Assembly (NCBI GenBank): GCA_031272745.1
Contig: JAISTF010000065.1
Location: forward strand, 1 to 6,034
DNA length: 6,034 nt
Source of the DNA: Eubacteriales Family XIII. Incertae Sedis bacterium
GTDB lineage: Bacteria; Bacillota; Clostridia; Peptostreptococcales; Anaerovoracaceae
Reading direction: 5' to 3'
Positions 1 to 5,807 of this stretch are shown one piece after another (position 1 is the stretch's first letter; the number at the start of each line of letters is the position of its first letter). A program made the translations under genes and the position numbers. A model generated the notes under the pieces. That model worked only from the letters and a program-made list of their open reading frames with translations, searched no databases and had not been told where the DNA came from.

Positions 1-372
1 CACTGCATGGCCGAGGCGCTCGGCGGGCTGTACGACACGCCGCACGGCGTCGCGAACGCGTTGTTCCTGCCGACGGTCACGGAGTTCAACATCCCCGCCG
101 ACGTGAAGAAGCACGCGGAGGTCGCGCGCGCGCTTGGCGTGGACATCCGCGGCAAGGCGCTCGAGGAGGCCGCGATGGAAGGCGCCGCGGCGCTGCGCCA
201 GCTCTGCACGGACGTCGGCATCCCGAAGATGAAGGACATGCCGGAGATCAAGCCCGAGGACTTCCCCGCGCTCGCGGAAGCGTCGGAGAAAAACGTCTCG
301 ACGCCGAGCAACCCGCGCGCGGTCACCGCGAAGGAATATCTGTATCTGTTCAAGAAAGCGTACGAGTCATAG
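1..372 (+). CDS. iron-dependent alcohol dehydrogenase, C-terminal part (5' end outside window)
   Basis: The reading frame is open from base 1 and ends at TAG 370-372, giving 123 residues of what should be a protein of about 380. It belongs to the group III Fe-ADH family, which interconverts alcohols and aldehydes or ketones with NAD(P)H. The visible part begins with His1 and contains GGLYDTPHG. His1 and the His of PHG (residue 15) are 14 residues apart, the same spacing as the two iron-ligand histidines 263 and 277 of FucO. The intermediate FucO His267 is Glu here, a variant also known in 1,3-propanediol-type enzymes. The NAD-binding half and the other iron ligands lie upstream. An ATG at base 7 is internal, not a start. 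The substrate cannot be told from this fragment. It lies 48 bp upstream of ureA on the same strand with no clear terminator between, so read-through is possible. Confidence 0.9.
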   Translation, partial: HCMAEALGGLYDTPHGVANALFLPTVTEFNIPADVKKHAEVARALGVDIRGKALEEAAMEGAAALRQLCTDVGIPKMKDMPEIKPEDFPALAEASEKNVSTPSNPRAVTAKEYLYLFKKAYES

Positions 373-420
373 CCCAAATCCGCCTTCGCGGAACGGTTCA
401 AACGTGATATCATACAGAGC

Positions 421-780
421 ATGAAACTGACACCGAAGGAACAGGAGCGGTTGACGATCTTCACGACGGCCGAGATCGCGCGGCGGCGGTGGCGGCGCGG
501 CGTGAAGCTCAACTACATCGAGGCGGCGGCCGTCATCTGCGATGAGCTCTTGGAACGGGCGCGCGCGGGCGAGGAGTCTCTTGCGGACCTGATCCGGGTC
601 GGCTCGCTGATCGTCACGAAGGAAGACGTGATGGAGGACGCGTGGGCGCTGCTGCCGACGATCCAGCTCGAAGTCCTGCTGCCGGACGGCAACAAGCTGT
701 TGACGGTGCACGATCCCATTCGGCTGGAGCGGCGGGAAGAGGCGCTGGACCGGGAACGGCTGCTGACGTTTTCCGTCTGA
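421..780 (+). CDS. ureA: urease subunit gamma
   Basis: This is the small structural subunit of nickel urease (urea + water to ammonia + carbamate), part of the cytoplasmic (UreABC)3 complex. Family landmarks are LTPKEQERL near the N terminus, RGVKLNYIEA (residues 26-35), VTKEDVMEDAWALLP in the second half, and PDGNKLLTVHDPI ending at residue 100. Typical bacterial UreA ends at this point at about 100 residues. Here a charged 19-residue tail follows (101-119), with no counterpart in the Klebsiella protein. The ATG at 421 fits the family N terminus exactly, although no good Shine-Dalgarno sequence precedes it. It is the first gene of the ure run, 45 bp before ureB. The family assignment is secure; a role for the tail is unknown. 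Confidence 0.95.
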   Translation: MKLTPKEQERLTIFTTAEIARRRWRRGVKLNYIEAAAVICDELLERARAGEESLADLIRVGSLIVTKEDVMEDAWALLPTIQLEVLLPDGNKLLTVHDPIRLERREEALDRERLLTFSV

Positions 781-810
781 CGGCGACCGCGCAGGACGGA
801 GCGACGGAGC

Positions 811-817
811 AAAGGAG
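811..817 (+). promoter_or_regulatory. ribosome binding site of ureB
   Basis: AAAGGAG lies 8 bases before the ATG at 826 and fixes the ureB start inside the 45-bp ureA-ureB gap. Confidence 0.7.
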
Positions 818-825
818 CGAAGCGC

Positions 826-1233
826 ATGGAAGCGTACAGGATCGGGGAAATCCTTTACGAAGAAGACGAGATCGTCCTGAACGACGGCAAAAAATCCGTG
901 TCGCTCGTCGTGGCGAACACGGGGGATCGCGCGGTGCAGGTCGGCTCCCATTTTCATTTTTTTGAATGCAATTTCGCGTTGCGGTTTGACCGCGAGGCGG
1001 CGTTCGGGCGGCATCTCGACATCCCTTCGGGGACGGCGGTGCGGTTTGAGCCCGGCGAGGAGAAGATCATTTCTTTGGTCCCGTACTCGGGTGCGCAGCG
1101 CGTCATGGGGTTTCACGGATTCACGATGGGGCCGGTGGATGATTCGGACGTCCGCGCGAGGGCGATGTCCCGGATGACGAGAAAAGTAAAAGCAGAAGCG
1201 GAAGCGGAGGCGGCCGGATGGCGCGCAGAATGA
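826..1233 (+). CDS. ureB: urease subunit beta
   Basis: This is the second small structural subunit of urease. It is an all-beta protein that packs against UreC and contacts the active-site flap. The core is standard: VVANTGDRAVQVGSHFHFFE (residues 28-47), FDREAAFGRHLDIPSGTAV (54-72), RFEPGEEKI, and a final GF.GFTMGPVDD at about 95-106. Beyond that point the protein runs on for nearly 30 residues in an Arg/Lys/Glu/Ala-rich tail, ending at 135. The Klebsiella protein stops near 106, so the tail is extra; part of its coding sequence carries the ureC start signals. The ATG at 826 has a good ribosome binding site. The 3' end overlaps ureC by 16 bp from ATG 1218, or by an ATGA at 1230-1233 if ureC starts there, so the two genes are probably translationally coupled. 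Confidence 0.95.
   Translation: MEAYRIGEILYEEDEIVLNDGKKSVSLVVANTGDRAVQVGSHFHFFECNFALRFDREAAFGRHLDIPSGTAVRFEPGEEKIISLVPYSGAQRVMGFHGFTMGPVDDSDVRARAMSRMTRKVKAEAEAEAAGWRAE
1206..1210 (+). promoter_or_regulatory. ribosome binding site deciding the ureC start
   Basis: GGAGG lies 7 bases before the ATG at 1218 and about 19 bases before the alternative ATG at 1230. It favours 1218 as the ureC start, although the ATGA overlap at 1230-1233 would also be a normal coupled start. Confidence 0.6.
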
Positions 1234-2933
1234 AACGGACAGACTACGGGACGATTTTCGGCCCGACAAAAGGCGACCGGATCCACCTGGGCGACACGGG
1301 GCTGCTTGTGGAGATTGAAAAAGATTATTCCACATACGGCGACGAGGTGGTCGCGGGCGGCGGCAAGACGATCCGGGACGGCATGGGGATGAAGCCGGGG
1401 ATCACCTCGGACGAAGGCGGGCTCGACGTGGCCATCACCAACATCGTGATCCTCGACCCCGTGCTCGGCGTGGTCAAGGGCGACATCGGCATCAAGGACG
1501 GGCGCATCGTCGGCGTCGGGAAGGCGGGCAATCCGGACGTCATGGACATCACGCCGGGGCTCGTCATCAGCGGCAGCACGGAGATCGTCACCGGCGATGC
1601 GGGCATGATCGCGACGGCGGGCGGCATCGACGTGCACGTCCATTATGAGGCGCCGGGGCAGGCGTGGGAGGCGCTGTCGAACGGGCTGACGACGATGATC
1701 GGCGGCGGCAACGGCGCGAAGACGCTGAGCATCGAGGCGCCGGGGCGTTGGAATCTGCACCGCATGATCGAGCATTACGAGGGGCTGCCGATGAACGGCG
1801 GCATCCTCGGGCGCGGCAACAGCTCGTTGCCGGACGTGATCCGCGAGCAGGCGGAGGGCGGCGCGATCGGCATGAAGATTCACGAGGACTGGGGCGCCAC
1901 GCCGGCGGTCATCGACAGCTGCCTAAAGGTGGCGGACGAATACGGCTTCCAGGTGCAGATCCACACGGACACGCTGAACGAGAGCGGCTTCGTCGAATCC
2001 ACGATCGGGGCGTTCGCGGGGCGGACGATCCATGCCTACCATACGGAGGGCGCGGGCGGCGGCCACGCGCCGGACATCCTGAAGGTCTGCGGCGAGCCAA
2101 ACGTCCTGCCGTCGTCCACAAACCCGACGAACCCGTACACGGTGAACACGCTCGATGAGCATCTCGACATGATCATGGTGGCGCACCACCTGAATCCGCG
2201 CGTGCCGGAAGACGTTGCCTTCGCGGACTCGCGCATCCGCGGCGAGACGATCGCGGCGGAGGACGTGCTGCACGACCTCGGCGCCATCAGCATGCTCGGC
2301 TCGGACTCGCAGGGCATGGGGCGCGTCGGCGAGTCGATCCTGCGGACGTGGCAGCTCGCGGCGAAGATGAAGAAACAGCGCGGGAAGCTGCCGGAGGACA
2401 GCCCGCGCCACGACAACGAGCGGGTGCTGCGTTATCTCGCAAAATACACGATCAATCCGGCCATCACGTTTGGCATCGACGACTACATCGGCTCACTCGA
2501 GCCCGGAAAAATCGCGGACATCGTCCTCTGGCGCCCCGGGTTTTTCGGCGCGAAGCCGGAGATGGTGCTGAAGAGCGGCTTCCTCGTCTGGTCGCCGTCG
2601 GGCGACGCGAATGCCTCGCTGCCCTGGTGCGAGCCCGTGATGTACCGGCCGCAATACGGGGCGCTGGGCGGGGCGCCCGACAGCCTGTCGTACGTGTTTG
2701 TCACGCAGGCGGCCATCGACGGCGGGCTTGCCGCGGCGCTGCCCGGCTCGGCGAAAAAGCTGCTGCCCGTGAAGAGCACGCGGCGGCTGACGAAGGCCGA
2801 CATGGTGCGCAACGCCTGCTGCCCGGACATCCGCGTCGACCCCGAGACGTACAAGGTCTACGTCGACGGCGAGCACATCACCTGCGAGCCGGAGCGCGTC
2901 GTGGCGCTCGGACAGAAGTACTTCTTCCGCTGA
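1218..2933 (+). CDS. ureC: urease subunit alpha (catalytic), with unusual active-site surroundings
   Basis: This is the catalytic nickel subunit of urease, at the usual length (571 residues). It opens with FGPTKGDRIHLGDT. All metal ligands known from Sporosarcina pasteurii and Klebsiella ureases are present: His140 and His142 (HVH), the carbamylated Lys220 in MKIHEDWGATP with His222, His249, His275 in HTEGAGGGH, and Asp363 in SDSQ. The catalytic flap His323 and the Arg of FADSR are also kept. Several second-shell positions differ. The flap cysteine, usually in MVCHHL, is Ala322 (MVAHHL). The Ala of SDSQAMGR is Gly366. The HIHFICPQ segment reads HVHYEAPG. The loop usually reading GGGTGPAxGTxATTxTPG is three residues shorter (GGGNGAKTLSIEAPG), putting Leu where the active-site alanine 170 normally aligns. 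The ATG at 1218 is chosen for its GGAGG; ATG 1230 would remove four residues. ureF follows 15 bp later. Intact ligands argue for an active enzyme, but the altered residues could change kinetics or inhibitor sensitivity. Confidence 0.97.
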   Translation: MARRMKRTDYGTIFGPTKGDRIHLGDTGLLVEIEKDYSTYGDEVVAGGGKTIRDGMGMKPGITSDEGGLDVAITNIVILDPVLGVVKGDIGIKDGRIVGVGKAGNPDVMDITPGLVISGSTEIVTGDAGMIATAGGIDVHVHYEAPGQAWEALSNGLTTMIGGGNGAKTLSIEAPGRWNLHRMIEHYEGLPMNGGILGRGNSSLPDVIREQAEGGAIGMKIHEDWGATPAVIDSCLKVADEYGFQVQIHTDTLNESGFVESTIGAFAGRTIHAYHTEGAGGGHAPDILKVCGEPNVLPSSTNPTNPYTVNTLDEHLDMIMVAHHLNPRVPEDVAFADSRIRGETIAAEDVLHDLGAISMLGSDSQGMGRVGESILRTWQLAAKMKKQRGKLPEDSPRHDNERVLRYLAKYTINPAITFGIDDYIGSLEPGKIADIVLWRPGFFGAKPEMVLKSGFLVWSPSGDANASLPWCEPVMYRPQYGALGGAPDSLSYVFVTQAAIDGGLAAALPGSAKKLLPVKSTRRLTKADMVRNACCPDIRVDPETYKVYVDGEHITCEPERVVALGQKYFFR

Positions 2934-2948
2934 GCGGCGGGCGGCGCG

Positions 2949-3656
2949 GTGGCTTTGTCATCCCCACCTTTTGGGAATAACGGTTTGCTCCCGGCCTTGC
3001 AGCTGTTCGGCGGCCTGTTCCCGAGCGGGGCTTTCAGCCATTCTTTCGGGCTCGAAACCTATGTGGCCGACGGACGCGTGCAAGGCGCGGACGATTTGAA
3101 GCGGTTTGCACGGATGTATCTGCACGGCGTCGTCGGCGCCTGCGAGGGGGTGTTTTTTTCGCTGGCCCACCGCGCCGCCGCGGGCGGGAGGCCCGAGGAC
3201 GTCGGCGAGTACAACCGCCTGCTTGCGGCGATGAAGCTCACGAAGGAATCCCGCGAAGCGTCCCTGCGGCTCGGCAACGCATTGCTGCGCACCGCCAAGG
3301 ATATGCTGGCGAAAGCCGGACGTGAAAGCGGTTTTCCGTTCGGTTTGGCGGAGGGGGAGGCCCATCACGCGACGGTTTGCGGCGCGCTGATGGCGGCGCT
3401 GGGCGTCGGGCCCGAGGACGCGGCCGAGGGGTATGTGTTTGCTGCGGTGTCCGGCCTGCTGCAATGCGGCGTCAAATTGATCCCCGTCGGCGGGACGGAC
3501 GCACAGGCCGCACTGCTCGACCTGCACGCGGAGATGCGGGCGGTCGCGGCGCGCATCTGCCGGAGCGAGGCGCGGGATGCCGTGAATTTTTGCCCCGCGC
3601 TCGACATCGCGCAGATCGCGCACGAAAGCCTGCCGTCGCGCCTGTATATGACGTAG
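2949..3656 (+). CDS. ureF: urease accessory protein UreF
   Basis: UreF is an all-helical accessory protein that bridges UreD and UreG in the nickel-insertion complex and acts on UreG's GTPase cycle. The family signature is clear: LQLFGGLFPSGAFSHSFGLE at residues 17-36, HHATVCGALMAALGV from residue 139, and a C terminus HESLPSRLYMT that matches the usual HE..YSRLFxS ending. The length of 235 residues is normal. The start is taken as GTG 2949, with TTG 2955 as an alternative; the ribosome binding site is weak, so translation probably depends on coupling to ureC 15 bp upstream. In many operons ureE lies between ureC and ureF. Here there is no room for it. Confidence 0.93.
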   Translation: MALSSPPFGNNGLLPALQLFGGLFPSGAFSHSFGLETYVADGRVQGADDLKRFARMYLHGVVGACEGVFFSLAHRAAAGGRPEDVGEYNRLLAAMKLTKESREASLRLGNALLRTAKDMLAKAGRESGFPFGLAEGEAHHATVCGALMAALGVGPEDAAEGYVFAAVSGLLQCGVKLIPVGGTDAQAALLDLHAEMRAVAARICRSEARDAVNFCPALDIAQIAHESLPSRLYMT

Positions 3657-3672
3657 CAATGGATGATGTATT

Positions 3673-3678
3673 AGGAGG
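3673..3678 (+). promoter_or_regulatory. strong ribosome binding site of ureG
   Basis: A perfect AGGAGG lies 8 bases before ATG 3687. It is the strongest Shine-Dalgarno site in the operon and sits in the 30-bp ureF-ureG gap. Confidence 0.85.
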
Positions 3679-3686
3679 AAGATGAA

Positions 3687-4307
3687 ATGAAAAAACCTGT
3701 CCGAATCGGCGTCGGCGGCCCCGTGGGGTCCGGAAAGACAAAACTGATCGAGCGGCTGTGCGTCCGCCTCGGCGGCGACTACGCGATCGGCGTCGTCACA
3801 AACGACATCTTCACGAAAGAGGACGCGGAGACGCTGCTGCGCGCGGGGGTCCTGCCGCCCGAACGCATCCTCGGCGTGGAGACGGGGGGCTGCCCGCACA
3901 CGGCGGTGCGCGAGGACATCTCGATGAACCTCGAGGCCATCGAAGAGCTGAAGGCGCGTTGCCCCGGCCTCGACATCCTGTTTGTCGAAAGCGGCGGGGA
4001 CAATTTGGCCGCGACGTTCAGCCCGGATCTCGTCGAGGGGCTGATCTTCGTGATCGACGTCGGGGAGGGCGACAAGATTCCCCGGAAGGGCGGGCCGGGG
4101 ATCACGAAATCGGATTTGCTCGTCATCAACAAGATCGACATCGCGCCCTATGTGCGCGCGGATCTTTCGGTGATGGAGCGGGACGCGGCCGCGATGCGCG
4201 ACGGCAAGCCGTTTGTCTTCACGGATTTGTATGAGGACGTCGGCCTTGGGGACGTCGCGGACTGGATCCGCAAAGAGCTGCTTTCCGCAGACACAATCGC
4301 GAAATGA
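3687..4307 (+). CDS. ureG: urease accessory GTPase UreG
   Basis: UreG is a SIMIBI-class GTPase that carries nickel as a dimer and powers its delivery into UreC through UreF and UreD. Visible motifs in order: P-loop GPVGSGKT (residues 11-18), the segment ending in VETGGCPH with the nickel-binding Cys69-Pro70-His71, REDISMNLEAIEEL, ESGGDNLAATFSPDL (101-115), and the guanine-specificity motif NKID (148-151) followed by IAPYVRADLSVM. The length of 206 residues is typical. There is no His-rich N-terminal extension of the kind some UreG proteins carry. ATG 3687 is fixed by an AGGAGG eight bases upstream. The gene ends 79 bp before ureD, a gap that holds a hairpin. Confidence 0.97.
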   Translation: MKKPVRIGVGGPVGSGKTKLIERLCVRLGGDYAIGVVTNDIFTKEDAETLLRAGVLPPERILGVETGGCPHTAVREDISMNLEAIEELKARCPGLDILFVESGGDNLAATFSPDLVEGLIFVIDVGEGDKIPRKGGPGITKSDLLVINKIDIAPYVRADLSVMERDAAAMRDGKPFVFTDLYEDVGLGDVADWIRKELLSADTIAK

Positions 4308-4317
4308 GAGCCGCCAT

Positions 4318-4360
4318 CGTCATTCTCGGCCCTCGGGTCAAGCCCGAGGGTGACGCCGAG
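4318..4360 (+). repeat. REP-like nested palindrome between ureG and ureD
   Basis: The core is a perfect 8-bp stem, CCCTCGGG (4330-4337) and CCCGAGGG (4343-4350), with a 5-base loop TCAAG. Two further complementary pairs surround it: CTCGGC (4325-4330) with GCCGAG (4355-4360), and CGTCA (4318-4322) with TGACG (4351-4355). The three cannot all form at once, so alternative structures exist. The pattern CCTCGGGTCAAGCCCGAGG flanked by TGACG resembles dispersed palindromes known mainly from alphaproteobacteria; that resemblance is from memory. No T-tract follows, so it does not look like an intrinsic terminator. In the mRNA it could pause polymerase or protect upstream message. Confidence 0.6.
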
Positions 4361-4386
4361 AAGCCGGCAAAAGGACATCTGGCCCT

Positions 4387-5319
4387 GTGAGTGCGGAGGG
4401 GAAACTGTCCCTGCGTTTCCGCCGCGACGCGGACGCGCCCCGGACGCGGCTGGCGGAGCAATACTACAAGCTGCCGCTGCAGGTGCTGCCCCCGCACTAT
4501 CCGGACGAAAGCGGCACGGCCTTCGTCTACCTGCTGAACCCGACGGGCGGCGTCCTTGCGGGGGACCGGCTCGAAACGGAACTCGTCCTCGAAGAGGGCG
4601 CGTCGGTGGTGGTAGAGACGCCGTCCGCGAGCAAGATATACCGCGCCGAGGAACGCCCGGCAGGGGAGTTCGAGGAGGATGCTTCGCCGCATGCCCGCAC
4701 CCACGCCCACGCCCATGCCGAGACGCGCCTCAACGTCACGCTCGCCCCGTGCGCGCGGCTCGAGTACATCCCCCGCCACGCCATCCCCTACGCGGGCTCG
4801 GCGCTGCGCCAGGAAAACCGCTTCTTCCTCGACGGCGACGCCGCGCTGATCGCGTACGACGCCTTTTCGTCCGGCCGCAAAGCGCGCGGCGAATCCTTCG
4901 CGTTCACAAGCTACGAATCGACGACGGAAATCCATGTCGACGGCGCGCTCGCCCTGCTCGACCGCATCCGGCTCGCGCCCGGGGAGACGGACGTCTCCGG
5001 CATCGGGCTCATGGAAGGAAGGTATCTTTGCGCGAGCTTCTACCTCTATCAAAAGGATTTTCCGTCCGAAGCAAAGGCCGCCGTGGAAGACATCCTGAAA
5101 CAAAGCGGCCTGCCGGGCGGCCTGACCCGCCTGACGCCGTCCTTGTCCGTCGTCCGGATGCTCGCGGACGACATGATCCTGTTCGACCGGGCGGCGCGGG
5201 AAGTCCGAGACACCCTGCACCGCCTGCTTGCTCGCCCCATTCTTCGCCTGCATTCGGCCGCTCCTTCGAGCGTGCTATTTCCTACGAGATATATATCAGG
5301 CGAAAGACCATCCAAGTAA
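4387..5319 (+). CDS. ureD: urease accessory protein UreD (UreH), C terminus encoded by a repeat
   Basis: UreD binds apo-urease directly and, with UreF and UreG, passes nickel to the active site. Recognisable segments are NPTGGVLAGDRL (residues 51-62), GASVVVETPSASKIYRAE (71-88, matching the VTTQAATKxYRS motif), ARLEYIPRHAIPYAGSALRQ (matching LEWLPQExIxFxGA...Q), and the C-terminal LFDRAAREVRDTLHRLL. Two features are odd. Between the KIYR and LEY motifs lies an acidic then His-rich insertion with His102, His106, His108 and His110 (HARTHAHAHAE), coded by a tandem CCCACG hexamer. Residues 285-310 and the stop codon lie inside a 100-bp repeat that occurs again at 5829-5928, so the native C terminus has probably been replaced. 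Start GTG 4387 has AAAAGGA about 12 bases upstream. The family call is firm; whether the altered end matters is unknown. Confidence 0.92.
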   Translation: MSAEGKLSLRFRRDADAPRTRLAEQYYKLPLQVLPPHYPDESGTAFVYLLNPTGGVLAGDRLETELVLEEGASVVVETPSASKIYRAEERPAGEFEEDASPHARTHAHAHAETRLNVTLAPCARLEYIPRHAIPYAGSALRQENRFFLDGDAALIAYDAFSSGRKARGESFAFTSYESTTEIHVDGALALLDRIRLAPGETDVSGIGLMEGRYLCASFYLYQKDFPSEAKAAVEDILKQSGLPGGLTRLTPSLSVVRMLADDMILFDRAAREVRDTLHRLLARPILRLHSAAPSSVLFPTRYISGERPSK

Positions 5320-5339
5320 AAAAATTCACCCGTCTTGCT
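5240..5339. repeat. 100-bp direct repeat, copy 1 (overlaps the ureD 3' end)
   Basis: Identical to 5829-5928 except for one base (A at 5298, G at 5887). It starts in codon 285 of ureD and supplies the last 26 codons and the stop. Internal structure: TTCGCCTG (5243-5250) can pair with CAGGCGAA (5297-5304). Inside that lies the hairpin CGCTC-CTTC-GAGCG (5259-5272), and next to the right arm is a 10-bp palindrome GATATATATC (5288-5297). Outside the repeat the flanks of the two copies are unrelated. Confidence 0.95.
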
Positions 5340-5527
5340 CATTTTTGCAAGTTTGGTCAGAGAACGACGAAACAAATTGCAACAATCGCGGCGAGCATCG
5401 CGGTTATTGTACAAATATATGGAATAACATTGAATTATCTTGAAGCATTTATCAAATAATGGGTTTCACGGTGAGCCCGGAGCGCAGCGCGACGGTTTTT
5501 CACAGACCAAACTTGAAAAAATGAGCA
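5336..5527. repeat. 192-bp segment with 29-bp imperfect inverted ends (MITE-like)
   Basis: The left arm 5336-5364 is the reverse complement of the right arm 5499-5527 with three mismatches, including two 11-base perfect blocks (TGCTCATTTTT and CAAGTTTGGTC on the left arm). The left arm begins 4 bases inside the end of direct-repeat copy 1. The interior is AT-rich on the left, followed by a GC-rich hairpin-like stretch at about 5461-5490. It encodes no transposase, and no target-site duplication longer than 3 bases is visible. It may be a non-autonomous mobile element, or a transcript designed to fold on itself. Confidence 0.6.
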
Positions 5528-5555
5528 GTCAATGCGCCGTAGAGCGAGCGGTTCT

Positions 5556-5807
5556 TCATGTCTCGCTGTCTAATCTCCATCGTTTGATAGGATTACCAAT
5601 CCCGCTGTCTGTTGGCGGCTCTACGGTACACTCGGCGTTATCGTCGTTGTCCATGTCATAGTCGAATGACTGCAACAGACGCGCATTCAGTTTGCGCGTC
5701 GTCCTTGTCTGATTCACTATACAAACAGACGCTGATAGTACCATCACGATAAAGGATACAGCAAGTACGACGACGACGGCAATTATTAGATATTTGAGAT
5801 ACGTCAC
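5556..5807 (-). CDS. small single-pass membrane protein, unknown function
   Basis: The protein has 83 residues. After a short MTYLKY start, residues 7-32 form one strong hydrophobic segment (LIIAVVVVLAVSFIVMVLS and on to CIV). A basic stretch follows (QTRTTRKLNAR), then an acidic one (DYDMDNDDNAE) and a polar tail rich in Pro, Arg and Trp. By the positive-inside rule the tail is probably cytoplasmic. I do not recognise a family. The start is GTG (5807-5805 on the minus strand) with AAGGTGGT (complement of 5811-5818) three bases upstream. A 12-codon leader frame starting in repeat copy 2 ends in a TGA overlapping this GTG, so translation may be coupled. The gene is AT-richer than the urease operon, opposes it, and lies wholly between the two direct repeats, which suggests separate acquisition. 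The plus-strand frame opposite has no family features. Confidence 0.6.
   Translation of the reverse strand: MTYLKYLIIAVVVVLAVSFIVMVLSASVCIVNQTRTTRKLNARLLQSFDYDMDNDDNAECTVEPPTDSGIGNPIKRWRLDSET

Noticed and set aside
397..413. Promoter for ureA around the palindrome TGATATCA (404-411)
   Set aside because: A TATCAT-like box can be drawn, but no -35 element lies at suitable spacing, and an 8-base palindrome is too short to call an operator.
367..1335. Long minus-strand frame (322 codons) over ureA and ureB
   Set aside because: It lies opposite clear urease genes, is dominated by Arg, Pro and Ala codons typical of antisense frames in GC-rich DNA, and shows no family motif.
2958..3899. Long minus-strand frame (313 codons) over ureF and the start of ureG
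   Set aside because: It has the same antisense-shadow composition and no recognisable domain, and the plus strand is fully explained by ureF and ureG.
4219..5253. 344-codon minus-strand frame starting at the repeat's ATG and running antisense through ureD
   Set aside because: The ATG and Shine-Dalgarno come from repeat copy 1, but the body is antisense to conserved UreD and has no protein-family character. It is kept only as possible antisense transcription.
4350..5459. 369-codon plus-strand frame overlapping ureD, ending in a hydrophobic stretch (IAASIAVIVQIYGITLNYLE)
   Set aside because: Most of it is an Arg/Pro-rich shadow of ureD. The hydrophobic end lies in the inverted-repeat segment and has no ATG, GTG or TTG start of its own before it, so a real membrane peptide cannot be supported.
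5461..5500. Terminator candidate downstream of ureD (GGGTTT/GAGCCC stem, later T-run)
   Set aside because: The stem depends on two G-U pairs, and the T-run follows about 17 bases later, too far from the stem for a standard intrinsic terminator.
5440..5661. 73-codon plus-strand frame opposite the small membrane protein
   Set aside because: It lacks a convincing ribosome binding site and any recognisable feature, and overlaps the better-supported minus-strand gene.
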